Below are positions 36,379-45,521 of a DNA stretch of 64,000 nt, one piece after another. Numbering within the stretch: the first letter of the stretch is position 1; the number at the start of each line of letters is the position of its first letter. The notes beneath the pieces are model-generated. The model worked only from the letters and a program-made list of their open reading frames with translations. It had not been told where the DNA came from and searched no databases. Source of the stretch: Mongoliitalea daihaiensis (GTDB lineage: Bacteria; Bacteroidota; Bacteroidia; Cytophagales; Cyclobacteriaceae); assembly GCF_021596945.1 (NCBI RefSeq), contig NZ_CP063779.1:4500001-4564000 (forward strand), given 5' to 3'. A program made the translations under genes and the position numbers.

Positions 36379-36792
36379 ATGCAAGTAAAAAAATATATTG
36401 AACCGATCATCCTTTGGCTTTTGATCCTGATGTGGACTTATACTGGGGTCAGTAAGTTGATTGATTTTGGTGGCTTTCGAGGTGCTATTTTGAATCAGCC
36501 ATTTCCTAATGCCATTGGGGAGTACATGAGTATTCTGATACCTGTGGTTGAGATCGGGTTAGCGCTTTTGCTGATTGGTGAAAGAACAAGAACCTTAGGC
36601 ATGATTGGATCAATTGCTTTGATGAGTGCATTTACAACTTATGTGGGATTGGTTTGGGTAGGAGCATTTGAACGAGTGCCTTGTGGATGTGCCGGGATCA
36701 TTGAGCAACTTGGCTGGAAGCTTCACTTTATTCTGAACATTGGTCTGCTGCTACTATCCATTACAGGAATCCTTATTAGAACAAACACTTAA
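36379..36792 (+). CDS. MauE/DoxX-like membrane protein
   Basis: 137 residues from ATG 36379. The frame continues 18 codons upstream, but MQVKKYIEPIILWLLIL is the natural start of the first helix. Four transmembrane helices and the motif YTGVSKLIDF are typical of MauE/DoxX-like proteins. A CGC motif (VPCGCAG) near residue 102 matches the MauE type, which is linked to disulfide or redox chemistry of exported proteins. A DUF6520 gene follows on the same strand, and a TlpA-type thioredoxin is encoded in the facing operon, so an envelope redox role is plausible. Confidence 0.8.
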   Translation: MQVKKYIEPIILWLLILMWTYTGVSKLIDFGGFRGAILNQPFPNAIGEYMSILIPVVEIGLALLLIGERTRTLGMIGSIALMSAFTTYVGLVWVGAFERVPCGCAGIIEQLGWKLHFILNIGLLLLSITGILIRTNT

Positions 36793-36953
36793 TTATAAAA
36801 AAAAACTACCCGATTCTATGGGAATGATGTACTAGGTAGAATCAGCATTGTACCCAGGTAGCAAGAAGGGGAATCCGAAAACCTTTAAAAAGAGTAGGAT
36901 AACAACCAAACGGTTTTACTGCCTTTTTTGAATGTTAAAAAAAGGAGTTTGTT

Positions 36954-37229
36954 ATGAGTTCATTCATAAAACGAGTACCATTATTTGCATTTGTATTGGC
37001 TGCTGTATTTGCTTTTGCGTTTACGCAGCCGAAAAGTGCCATAGAAGGACAGTTGTTTGCAAATGTCGGAGGAGAGTGGCAACCAATTCCTGATGTTCCT
37101 CCTGGAACCACCTACTTATGCGATGGAGAGGAGGAAATTTGTACGGCTAAGTTTCTTAACGATGATCCAAGCGATATGAATAACCGAATTCAAGGATCAG
37201 AAACTATTGGTTTTTACATTGAACTTTAA
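36954..37229 (+). CDS. DUF6520-family small secreted protein
   Basis: A 91-residue protein with a signal peptide (hydrophobic 7-24, AFAFTQ) and a mature part with two cysteines (YLCDGEEEICTAKF), the layout of DUF6520 peptides of Bacteroidota. These are regularly found next to MauE-like genes. Two conserved cysteines suggest a disulfide handled by a MauE/TlpA system, but the function is unknown. A strong terminator follows directly. Confidence 0.75.
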   Translation: MSSFIKRVPLFAFVLAAVFAFAFTQPKSAIEGQLFANVGGEWQPIPDVPPGTTYLCDGEEEICTAKFLNDDPSDMNNRIQGSETIGFYIEL

Positions 37230-37235
37230 ATTGGA

Positions 37236-37267
37236 AAAGGCTGCCATTTGTGTGGCAGCCTTTTTTC
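37236..37267. terminator. bidirectional terminator
   Basis: Stem GCTGCCA/TGGCAGC extended by A/T runs on both sides. It lies between the convergent DUF6520 and SusD-like genes. Confidence 0.9.
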
Positions 37268-38626
37268 CTATCTTGGATTTTGTGGGATAGTATTTCTTGA
37301 AACTTCTCCGAATGGAATTAAATAAGTCCATTTGGGTTCTCTTGGAATCAAGGTAAATACATTTTCACCTACAGTCTTAGAAAGTGTTTCTGTCAATCTA
37401 CCTTCGACCATCATCCTTCTCAAATCAGTCCATCGAGTTCCTCTAAATACCAATTGTTTATGTTTCTCTTCAAAAAGCATTTTTAATGCATCACTTTCAT
37501 TTTGAAAATCAACCGGAATAATTTCTCCATCTTTAAATCTAAACTTCAATAAATGATTGACCAAAGCAGATGCTTCTTGATGATTTCCATTCCTAAGTTT
37601 GGCTTCTGCTAAAACAAAAATAGTCTCATCAACAGCTAATCCACCGAAGGAAAGTAGATTTCCCGTATAGGACCCTTTAAAATTGATGAGTCTGGTAGAT
37701 GGATTCAATTGAAAGAAAATTGACTTTCTAAGGTCATCTTCATCATAAGAATTTATAAAGGATTCATCAAAATGAATTTGATTAGAAAATTGGCTGATAG
37801 ATAATTGAAGGCAATAATAAACCTGTTCAACATTAAATGCAGGAATTGGTCTTGCTGCCGAGGGATTTAATTCATTGTAGTCCAGCAGATCATTTTTTAG
37901 TGCGTACGATTTGCTAGCAAATTCCTCTGCTAATTGAAACTCTGAAATTATCAAATAGGATTTAGCGAGCATCAAATAAGCTGCTGCTTTACTTGGTCGT
38001 GTTAGGATTGGCGTATCCGTTGGAAGCAAATCAGAAGCTTGCAATAAATCATCAATTAACTTTCGATAGGTAATTTCAAGTGTCTCCCTATCATATCTTA
38101 AATTAATATTTGAAGCCGTAGGGTACGGCAAGCCAAATGAGTTTCCCGCTGTACTGGGTGAATACGGATCAGCAAACAACTGAACCAAATTGAATACTGC
38201 AAAACCTCGGCAGAATAGTGCTTGTCCCTTGATTCTATTCCACTCATCATTCCTTTGATTGGCAGGAATTCTTTCCAGTCCTTCAAGAACCAAATTTGCA
38301 ACAAAAACCTGTTGATAAGGACGATTCCAATCACCTAAATTTTCTTGTGCAATAAATGCTTCTGGATCCCAAGAGTAAAATTCCCTTGCCACTAAATTTA
38401 TTGCGTTGAAACCTTGCTCTGTTATTTTGAATTCATCTGCTGCAAATACAAAGCCTCCGGGGGTTTGATTAAATACCTGATCACTATTGTCAAGCAAGGC
38501 TTGTAATTCAGAAAGGCTCTCTGGAATAACGAAGGTTTGTTGTGGTTTTTGGTCCAAAAATGAATCACAGCTTATCATAATAGATCCAAAAATCACACAT
38601 ATCATTTTTATTTTTATTCGATTCAT
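37268..38626 (-). CDS. SusD/RagB-like nutrient-binding lipoprotein
   Basis: A 452-residue surface lipoprotein. The lipobox SIMISC puts the lipidated cysteine at position 20. It has the SusD helical TPR-like core (AYLMLAKSYLIISEFQLAEEFASKSY) and the C-terminal landmarks VFRGTRWTDLRRM and LIPREPKWTYLIPFGEVSRN, typical of the RagB/SusD group. It caps the SusC-type channel encoded 106 bases upstream and binds oligomeric nutrient ligands. There are no glycoside hydrolases nearby, so the ligand may be a peptide or other polymer rather than a glycan. Confidence 0.92.
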   Translation of the reverse strand: MNRIKIKMICVIFGSIMISCDSFLDQKPQQTFVIPESLSELQALLDNSDQVFNQTPGGFVFAADEFKITEQGFNAINLVAREFYSWDPEAFIAQENLGDWNRPYQQVFVANLVLEGLERIPANQRNDEWNRIKGQALFCRGFAVFNLVQLFADPYSPSTAGNSFGLPYPTASNINLRYDRETLEITYRKLIDDLLQASDLLPTDTPILTRPSKAAAYLMLAKSYLIISEFQLAEEFASKSYALKNDLLDYNELNPSAARPIPAFNVEQVYYCLQLSISQFSNQIHFDESFINSYDEDDLRKSIFFQLNPSTRLINFKGSYTGNLLSFGGLAVDETIFVLAEAKLRNGNHQEASALVNHLLKFRFKDGEIIPVDFQNESDALKMLFEEKHKQLVFRGTRWTDLRRMMVEGRLTETLSKTVGENVFTLIPREPKWTYLIPFGEVSRNTIPQNPR

Positions 38627-38731
38627 AGGATGTGCACGTTTATAATGGTTGATAATTAATCATAATTATTTTTTAGAATTTCATTACCAAAATTGGCTAA
38701 CGGATTCATTTATAATGAAAAGGAAGAGGTT

Positions 38732-41700
38732 CTAGAAGTCAACTTTTAAGCCTACTGAAATACTAGTCAAGGGTCTTGCTAACTGAAAATCAGGATCTAG
38801 AACATCGTTACTTGCTTTCCATAAAATCCCTAGATTATTAGCATAGAAATAAATTTCTGCTCTTTCAAAGGGAATTTTTGGTATTTCATTTTTTGATAGT
38901 TGATAACCCAATCTAATATCCTGTAGTCTGATATGATCCCCTCTTTCAACAAGTGCTTCGGAAAATAAAAATAAATTGTCTCTATTTATATTAGCAATGG
39001 CTGGAATAGAAGGAACCGAAGTAGTTAACTCATCTCCTGGGCTTCTCCATCGGTTGTTAAAATCTGCATGATCACCGCTTCCTAATAGAACATTGGTATA
39101 ATTTACTGAATTTCTTCTGTAGTAATATCCAAGTCTATAGCTTATGTTTAAAGAAAGATTAAACCCTTTCCATTGGATTGTATTTCTAACTGCTCCAAAA
39201 GAAGTAGGTCTTGCCGAACCATGGAAGATTAAATCTTCGGGGCTTGTTGTTGAAATAATAGAGTTAAAATTCGTACTTGGCTCCCCGTTCAATAAACCAA
39301 TTGGATCACCTGTATTAGGATCAAGTCCTACAAATGGAAAACTATAAACAGAAAACAAAGGTCTACCTTCAAAAGGTACAGGATTAAATGCCCCCATTCC
39401 TGCACCAGCTTGTACATAAGCCAATGATGTTTCCATTCTATTATAAGTGACAACCTTTTCTACTATTTTTGAGAAGAATACATCAGTCGTCCAGCGGACT
39501 GCTTTATTTATATTGATGGTTCTAATATTTATATCCATCCCCCAACCTTCGGTCTCTGCAAAATTTCCTCTAAATTCAGTAATGCCTGATGAAGGTGGGA
39601 ACCCCGTAACCCCAATCAAGTCAACCGCATTTTTTCTATAGAATTCCATAGAACCCGATAACCAATCATTACGTGTTGCGAAATCATATGCTATATTCAA
39701 CATGCCAACCCGTTCCCAACGAAGTTCGGGATTGGGATTTGAAATTATCACTCCCGTAGGTAAACCCAAGATATTATTTGTAGCAAATCTTGCAATTGCC
39801 AATGAGGAGATGCTGTTATCTACGTTTCCATTGTAGCCATAGGTAAGTCTCAATTTACTGTATGGCAACCAGTTTACATTGTAAAAGCTTTCTTTACTGA
39901 GATTCCAAGCTGCCCCTCCTGAAAATAATGGCACCCCTCTAAGGTTCGTATCTACACCGAAAATATTCGATAAATCCCTTCTTAAACTTGCGGAAAGCAC
40001 ATATTTTCTATTTAAAGTATAAGAAGCATTTCCAAAAAATGAGATAAATCTATCGTAAAAACTATTAACGGAATTGCCATAAGGTACTCTAAGTTGTTGA
40101 GCAGGAACGGCATTGTTTCTAAATAAGGACACGAAATCAACAGGGAGATTAACCGCATTCTCCCGCACATACCCATACAAACGCTTAGATGATAAGTTAG
40201 ATTCTAATAGCTTAAATTCTGAACCTCCCAAAATCACTAATTCATGATTTTCCCAAATTTTTGAATAATCCGTTTGAAGTCTTAGCGAGTGAGAAAATGA
40301 TGAAACATAATTAAAATCCCCGATACCACCCAATGGAATTGCCCTTTGTAAACTGCCATCTGCCAAAACTTGGGTGAACTGGTTTATTAAATTTCTACTG
40401 AAGTATGAATCCAAGGGTCGGTACAATAATCTCTCAGTATTTGCCTTCCAATATTGGTATGATAGCGTAGCTGAAAAACCTTCTTTTATTGTATACTTTA
40501 AGGCAGAATTTATCCGGATGTCCGTTGTTTTAGAGGAATTTTGATTGATATTTAACTCATCTAAAGGTCTGAATTGCCAATCCAATAAACCCCTATCTAT
40601 TGCATTATCTGTTATGCTTCTATTAAAATCTCTCGGAGTTACTATTGGCAACCCATTTTCATCGCGCAGGCTGTAATAGATTGGCAAAGGCCTTGTTGCA
40701 GTTAAACCTATGGAAGAGACTCCTTGGTTTGGTGAATTTTGGGTCGATTGGACAAAATAAACACCTGCATCAACTTCCAGCTTTTTACCTACACTAAATA
40801 TTTGCCTAGTATTGAGAGTGACTCGCTGATTGGAATTAAACTGTAAGTTTTCATCATTTCTATCCAATCCTAGTCCAAAGAAAAATCTATTGGTCTCCCC
40901 TCCTCCCATTGCTTGCAAGGAATATTGACGGTTAAAAGATCTCCTAAAAACATCATTGGTCAAGTCATTTCTAAGATCATTGGATGCCAATCTATCCAAA
41001 ATTAGTCTCCCCTCCTCTTCGCTAATTAAACCATCTCTGATACCCAATAAAGTTTCTGCCCCCAGAGGTATGGGAGGCCTTGAGATACTGTTTCGCTGGT
41101 TATCCCAAAAACCTCTATCAAAAAGTATTTTTTCGGCTTCTAATACATCAGAAGCATTCATCACAGGTAAATAAAATTGATCGGGAACCTCAATAGATGT
41201 AAAATTGGAATTGAATGAAAATTTAGTTGGCTGATTGAATTTTCCCTTTTTTGTAGTTATCACAATTACTCCATTGGCAGCTCTAACTCCCCATATAGAT
41301 GCGGCAGCTGCGTCCCGCAAGACAGTAATACTTTCAACATCGTTTGGATTTACTGTACTTAAATCGCCATCATAGGGAAAATTATCTATAATAATTAATG
41401 GACGACTGTTTCCAAATATGGTGCTTCTACCCCTAATATCAATGTCCAAATCTCTGTTGACATTTCTCCTATTGAAGATCAGACCTGGTGTAATATCTTC
41501 CAATCTGTCAATAAGATTGGTACTTACACGCCTGTTAACAAGTTCTTCATCTAGTTGAACAAATGAACCGGTTGCTCTTTCTTTGGGCAATTGTTGATAC
41601 CCAGTAGACACCACTTCTACATTCATTAAATCAAGCCCCAAATCCTTTAATTGTATGTTCAGGAAGTCCTCAGAAACGTTGCTAGGACTTAGCTCTCTCG

Positions 41701-41944
41701 TCTCAAAACCAAGATATGATATGACCAGCACATCATTAATTGAATTTAGGATAATTTCGAATCTACCATCTCTATCAGCAATCACACCTTTCTTAGTATC
41801 CTTGATCATAATGGTCGCACCGACCAAAGGTTCTCCAGTTGATTCTGATGAGACACGGCCTTTTTGCAGTCTGCGTATATCTTGGGCTTTTCCATAAAAG
41901 GAAAAAAGGCACAACAAAATCAATAGTATATGCTTTGTTTTCAT
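38732..41944 (-). CDS. SusC/RagA-type TonB-dependent transporter
   Basis: A 1070-residue outer-membrane transporter with a signal peptide (1-20), carboxypeptidase-regulatory-like domain (about 27-110, with GEPLVGATIMIKDTKKGV), plug with SusC signature (NPNDVESITVLRDAAAASIWG, GVRAANGVIVITTKKG) and beta barrel. It partners the SusD-like protein downstream. Its start overlaps the stop of the TlpA-like gene by four bases (ATGA), so the three genes form one operon in the order tlpA-like, susC, susD. Substrate not predictable. Confidence 0.94.
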   Translation of the reverse strand: MKTKHILLILLCLFSFYGKAQDIRRLQKGRVSSESTGEPLVGATIMIKDTKKGVIADRDGRFEIILNSINDVLVISYLGFETRELSPSNVSEDFLNIQLKDLGLDLMNVEVVSTGYQQLPKERATGSFVQLDEELVNRRVSTNLIDRLEDITPGLIFNRRNVNRDLDIDIRGRSTIFGNSRPLIIIDNFPYDGDLSTVNPNDVESITVLRDAAAASIWGVRAANGVIVITTKKGKFNQPTKFSFNSNFTSIEVPDQFYLPVMNASDVLEAEKILFDRGFWDNQRNSISRPPIPLGAETLLGIRDGLISEEEGRLILDRLASNDLRNDLTNDVFRRSFNRQYSLQAMGGGETNRFFFGLGLDRNDENLQFNSNQRVTLNTRQIFSVGKKLEVDAGVYFVQSTQNSPNQGVSSIGLTATRPLPIYYSLRDENGLPIVTPRDFNRSITDNAIDRGLLDWQFRPLDELNINQNSSKTTDIRINSALKYTIKEGFSATLSYQYWKANTERLLYRPLDSYFSRNLINQFTQVLADGSLQRAIPLGGIGDFNYVSSFSHSLRLQTDYSKIWENHELVILGGSEFKLLESNLSSKRLYGYVRENAVNLPVDFVSLFRNNAVPAQQLRVPYGNSVNSFYDRFISFFGNASYTLNRKYVLSASLRRDLSNIFGVDTNLRGVPLFSGGAAWNLSKESFYNVNWLPYSKLRLTYGYNGNVDNSISSLAIARFATNNILGLPTGVIISNPNPELRWERVGMLNIAYDFATRNDWLSGSMEFYRKNAVDLIGVTGFPPSSGITEFRGNFAETEGWGMDINIRTININKAVRWTTDVFFSKIVEKVVTYNRMETSLAYVQAGAGMGAFNPVPFEGRPLFSVYSFPFVGLDPNTGDPIGLLNGEPSTNFNSIISTTSPEDLIFHGSARPTSFGAVRNTIQWKGFNLSLNISYRLGYYYRRNSVNYTNVLLGSGDHADFNNRWRSPGDELTTSVPSIPAIANINRDNLFLFSEALVERGDHIRLQDIRLGYQLSKNEIPKIPFERAEIYFYANNLGILWKASNDVLDPDFQLARPLTSISVGLKVDF

Positions 41945-43272
41945 GGCTTTATAAATTTTGGGTTGTCTCGAATTACCAGTTTAGAAACTGGGTTCAATTC
42001 TTCTTCTAAGACTAAATTGTAAGCAGCAAGTGCTTTTTGTAAATCTTCTACACTTCTAAGATTTGCTTCAATGGAAAGATCAACTGGGAAATCTATACCT
42101 GTTTTATTTAGTATTAATCGATGGTCTCGTTGGAGGTACATGCTATTAAGATGAACTACCAACATTTCTAAGGTTGTATTTTGAAGCTCACCTGAAATAC
42201 CAGAAAATGCATATTTTGAAGGTCCTCCCTTGGATTTCAAATGTGAAGGATCACCAAGCGATTTAAGCGCTAATGTTGGGGAATTTCGTTCTTCTACTGA
42301 AATTAAATATTGGGGAAAAAGCTTGATTAATTCGGATTTCAATAAGGCCCACTTTTGTTCTTCAGGAATATCTGGAACAATCAACTCAAAGCAGAAGCTG
42401 TTTCCCTGCTGTTTCCAAATTTTATATTCTTCCCCAGTTTTTTTTGTTGTGACTTTCTCAGGATCTTGGACATCAATTTCGATTAGTTTATTATGAAAAA
42501 TATTTTTACCATCACTAAAACCTATTCTCATTAGGTGTTTTATAGAAGTATTTGTAAAAAGAAATTTTTTTATCCTTTTCTGATCGTCCCTAATAAGATC
42601 ATATTTTCCTGGAAATCCATCAATTGGACCTGTAAGAGCCGATTGATAATATATTGGTGTATTCCCAAAGTTTGGATTACCTGCCAACAAGGGTTTGTAG
42701 GGGTCTACGTCAATTATCTTATCTCTTTTTGATCCCAATACTGTTGCCTGCCCATTAATAACCTGCTCGATTTTCTCTTCCGTGATATCATTTCCGTAAG
42801 TGGAAGCGATAATTTTTCCATCGGGACCTATCCAAACGTAATGGGGAAGGGTTTGGTGAGGAAATAAAACTCTTAGAATGTTGTCATTGTAAACCATGGG
42901 GATTTTTAAATCCCTTAGTTTTTGGGTTCGGCTAAAGAGCTTTTCAACCTCATCTTTTGATTGGTAAGTTACAGGAAGGATTTTTAGCTTTCCTTCATAA
43001 ATTTTATTCAGTTCAGCAGTTTTAGGGAAACTAGCTATACAGGGTGCGCACCAAGTAGCCCAAAAGTCCAGGATCAAATAGGACCCTTTAAAATCAGCTG
43101 TTTGAACTGTAGCAACATCATTGAAAAGCAAATTTTCGAGTAGTATATCCGGTAGGAAATCGCCTACTTCCAGTGGCTTTATTTCTTGGAAATCTGTTGA
43201 TGTTTGAGCAAATCCTTTTTGTGACATCAAGAATAAAATCATCAACATGAAGGAGTAAATTTTAACTTTCAT
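41941..43272 (-). CDS. TlpA-like thioredoxin with C-terminal DUF3738-like domain
   Basis: A 443-residue secreted protein. The signal peptide ends FAQ (residue 23). The thioredoxin-fold domain is at about 28-175 with redox motif WCAPC and a cis-proline region near LPHYVWIG. The C-terminal half (about 190-443) resembles DUF3738/TIGR03435, especially LILNKTGIDFPVDLS followed by LQKALAAYNLVLEEE and KLVIRDNP. It leads the SusC/SusD operon. The combination suggests disulfide chemistry at the cell surface coupled to uptake, perhaps shared with MauE and DUF6520 opposite. Domain call for the C-terminus is by motif memory. Confidence 0.82.
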   Translation of the reverse strand: MKVKIYSFMLMILFLMSQKGFAQTSTDFQEIKPLEVGDFLPDILLENLLFNDVATVQTADFKGSYLILDFWATWCAPCIASFPKTAELNKIYEGKLKILPVTYQSKDEVEKLFSRTQKLRDLKIPMVYNDNILRVLFPHQTLPHYVWIGPDGKIIASTYGNDITEEKIEQVINGQATVLGSKRDKIIDVDPYKPLLAGNPNFGNTPIYYQSALTGPIDGFPGKYDLIRDDQKRIKKFLFTNTSIKHLMRIGFSDGKNIFHNKLIEIDVQDPEKVTTKKTGEEYKIWKQQGNSFCFELIVPDIPEEQKWALLKSELIKLFPQYLISVEERNSPTLALKSLGDPSHLKSKGGPSKYAFSGISGELQNTTLEMLVVHLNSMYLQRDHRLILNKTGIDFPVDLSIEANLRSVEDLQKALAAYNLVLEEELNPVSKLVIRDNPKFIKP

Positions 43273-43289
43273 AGGTATGACTTAAATTG

Positions 43290-43740
43290 TTAATACTATT
43301 AAAAATAAGGAGACCGAAAGCCTTCCAAAGACTTAGCCTTCGGCCTGGAAGCAAGCTTCCCTCCCTGTGCAGTATCGTCACCTTGTGTGAATCCGCTAGC
43401 TACATTTGGGTTTGGTTGATCGTTAACCTTATGAGGAGAGTTTCAGGGAGCCTGTGGGGGATAGCAACTTTTGCTAGGTTCAGGGGTTATTATTGTTTAT
43501 CTGCATAGGATTTATGTGAGTTGTTTTTTGATGGAACATGTTGGTTTACTTTGAGGTGGAGAAGAATTAGATTTCTTGCCAGCCTCAGGATACAAGGGTA
43601 CTTTGCTCCTAGGAAAATGACTGCTCTTAACGAATGTTCATTACAGGAATCGGACTTGTATTGATCTTGGACTCCCCGTTTGATACTTCGATAAAGGCAT
43701 GGCAAGGCCAGGAAGCATGAGTTGATAATTTTTTTCATGC
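43290..43740 (-). pseudogene. probable degraded small secreted-protein gene
   Basis: On the minus strand a start at 43738 (MKKIINSCFLALPC) looks like a signal peptide. A sensible C-terminus (NPNVASGFTQGDDTAQGG, stop near 43296) is readable only in another frame. At least one frameshift separates them, and in-frame stops lie between. Position just upstream of the TlpA-SusC-SusD operon and codon look suggest a real gene recently broken. Alternatively these are two unrelated short frames. Confidence 0.35.
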
Positions 43741-44110
43741 ATTTAAGTATGAGGCAAAGTGGAACTTCCTACCAAAAGGGCAGTCCTCTTCCATGCTACC
43801 AGAGCGGCAACTATTACCCGATAGAAATAAATGGAATACATTTCCCATGATCTTCTGCAGCAGATCGGGAGTACAAGGAACAGGGAATCCGGACGGGTGG
43901 CAGAAAACGCCACTCCTCCCCTTCCTTACCGAGGGCTATTTATCAAACCGGAGATTTGATAATATTCTTTAAAAGTTCAAATAGGGTCAATGTGCGTGAA
44001 AAATGCAGGTCAGCAATCGCATCGCTAATCCTTAATCCATCTATGGGGAAAGATCGAGAAAAGGCCGTACAAGATGATACTGGTTCCATTGCATTTTTTA
44101 ATTTATATGG
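43741..44110. other. intergenic, no gene seen
   Basis: 370 bases with short GC-richer patches (43770-43960) that differ from surrounding DNA, possibly remnants of a repeat. No gene was recognised. Confidence 0.4.
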
Positions 44111-44291
44111 AACGTCTCGTTAAGCAGTTAATCTAGCCTTTAAAAATAAGAGGCGTGAACTCTACTTGTTCAAAACTAGGTACCTAGGATAGACCTTGAA
44201 CACGAACAAGTGAGCCCACGCCAATGGCGTGAGCATTTCACTTATTGCCTCGTGTTCATTGAAATTTCCTAGGTTTCAGTTTCGAGACGTT
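44111..44291. repeat. 181-bp inverted-repeat element (MITE-like or structured RNA)
   Basis: Nested complementary arms from outside in: AACGTCTCG (44111-44119)/CGAGACGTT (44283-44291); AAACTAGG (44173-44180)/CCTAGGTTT (44268-44276); TGAACACGA (44197-44205)/TCGTGTTCA (44250-44258); AAGTGA/TCACTT; and a central CACGCC-aat-GGCGTG. Both ends are followed by GTTAAG. No coding capacity. It lies 70 bases before the XRE promoter. Confidence 0.75.
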
Positions 44292-44360
44292 AAGTGCGAT
44301 GCTATCAAATAGAAGAATCGCAAATCTAAACAACTTCAAATAGAAAAGTTACTTCTATTT

Positions 44361-44385
44361 TATTTTTGCTTAGATATAACTAAGC
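44361..44385 (+). promoter_or_regulatory. promoter -7 box with overlapping operator for the XRE gene
   Basis: TATTTTTG (44361-44368) matches the Bacteroidota -7 box TAnnTTTG. It overlaps a perfect inverted repeat GCTTAG-atataa-CTAAGC (44368-44385), with a further CTAAG half-site at 44392. A repressor bound here would block initiation, so autoregulation by the XRE protein is likely. No good -33 box was seen. Confidence 0.5.
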
Positions 44386-44422
44386 GTAAAACTAAGTAAG
44401 TTTTTTGAATTTGCAAATAATA

Positions 44423-44683
44423 ATGGGGAAAAAAAGCAAATTTGATATTGCAGTTGTAGATCATATACGAGAACTTAGAATTAGTAAAGGCTATTCTCAA
44501 GATGATTTTGCTGCATTTTTAGAAACTTCAAGGGGTTTTATTGGGCAAATTGAAAGCCCTTTATCTCCGAGTAAATACAATTTAAATCATTTAAATAGAT
44601 TAGCATTTGAAATGAAATGTTCTCCCAAAGACCTTATACCTGACCAATCTTTTTGGGAAGAATTGCCCAAAAAACAGAAATAA
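44423..44683 (+). CDS. XRE-family helix-turn-helix regulator
   Basis: 86 residues from ATG 44423; a TTG six codons upstream is the alternative. One HTH_3 domain fills most of it: VVDHIRELRISKGYSQDDFAAFLETSRGFIGQIES, with the normal Q/S-x-x recognition helix. Small single-domain XRE proteins of this size often act as controllers of restriction-modification or addiction loci, and the type I R-M operon begins about 840 bases downstream on the same strand. A control function is inferred from position, and the operator at 44368 supports at least autoregulation. Confidence 0.87.
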   Translation: MGKKSKFDIAVVDHIRELRISKGYSQDDFAAFLETSRGFIGQIESPLSPSKYNLNHLNRLAFEMKCSPKDLIPDQSFWEELPKKQK

Positions 44684-44685
44684 CA

Positions 44686-44964
44686 CTAATCTTGATAGTT
44701 AAATTTTTCCAGAATTGAATTCATTTCCTCATTTGTTGGATTGATAATTTTTTTTGTGACAGGGTTAGCTAAATAGTTCAAGAAGCTGACCAAAAAATCT
44801 TCTTTTTTAAAATCCCTTCCCAACCTTTTTTGAAAGCAGCTCAGACAAAGAAACCCCTTCCCTACTCCATGTTTTTCCCATAACTCATCTGTGACGGTAA
44901 AGAAATTAGTTTTTCCTTTTTTGGTATCGATCCCACAATCGTAGCATGAATAGTTTTTTTTCAT
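44686..44964 (-). CDS. small zinc-ribbon-like protein
   Basis: 92 residues from ATG 44964; a longer frame to 45000 exists but MKKNYSCYDCG is a better start. Two CxxC pairs (CYDC near residue 7 and CLSC near residue 39) spaced by about 30 residues indicate a zinc ribbon. The C-terminal half is a helical charged region. It is convergent with the XRE gene, two bases apart. No family name or function is recognised. Confidence 0.65.
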   Translation of the reverse strand: MKKNYSCYDCGIDTKKGKTNFFTVTDELWEKHGVGKGFLCLSCFQKRLGRDFKKEDFLVSFLNYLANPVTKKIINPTNEEMNSILEKFNYQD

Positions 44965-45030
44965 AGGTCTATCAGGTTGGACAAAGGCAAAATAGTACAA
45001 TCTGAGTATTAGTGTTGTATTTTTCGGGAT

Positions 45031-45056
45031 AAAATACCCTGATCAGGGTATTTTTT
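45031..45056. terminator. palindromic terminator-like hairpin
   Basis: AATACCCTGATCAGGGTATT followed by Ts. The same ATACCC/GGGTAT stem occurs at 59971-59995. Here it lies between divergent genes, so no known transcript obviously ends at it. Confidence 0.5.
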
Positions 45057-45373
45057 AGGTGATGGGGAATGGGTAGATTTGGGGGTAATTGAGGAATAAC
45101 CTCAATTTATTGCGCTATTTGTTCCATTTGGTCTACATAGCTCAATAGGTTGCGTGAAGAGAATCGTTATAGCCAATGGTAGGACGCCCGTTCCAAAGAC
45201 GACCGACCTAAAATTTAAACATTAACACAAAGACAAACCATTTTGACAGGTGAACACAGACATAGAAACTATACAACAAACGGACAGCGAGTAAGCCGAC
45301 ACTCATTGCCGACCCTTCTGTGTATTATTTTTTTTCCCACCGCACAAAATATTTTAAAATTCTGCCACCGCAC

Positions 45374-45436
45374 AATTGGCACATTTGCAAGCCGCACAAG
45401 CCAACGCACAAACCCAAGCTTGCAAAAGAGCCAATT
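45374..45436. repeat. left flanking hairpin of the R-M/Argonaute island
   Basis: Outer stem AATTGGC/GCCAATT, internal loop ACA/AGA, inner stem TTTGCAAGC/GCTTGCAAA, then a 25-nt loop containing CGCACAAGCCAACGCACA. The right copy (57531-57597) has the same loop and internal loop, but both stems carry compensatory changes. Confidence 0.85.
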
Positions 45437-45521
45437 CTCCCACCCGCTACAGGACGAGAATGGCCGTTCTAAAACTGAAAATTCGTACTTTAACCGACTA
45501 AATTATATTTCATATTAAATA

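Larger units (their letters stand above)
44965..45521. other. intergenic upstream of the R-M operon, with two hairpins
   Basis: 560 bases containing a terminator-like palindrome (45031-45056) and the long flanking hairpin (45374-45436). The open frame at 45243-45518 is the hairpin repeat read as protein and is rejected. The hsdR promoter must lie here; TATATTTC at about 45508 is a weak -7 candidate. Confidence 0.5.

Noticed and set aside
45243-45518. Plus-strand frame of 91 codons before hsdR
   Set aside because: It reads through the flanking hairpin repeat, which recurs after hsdM.
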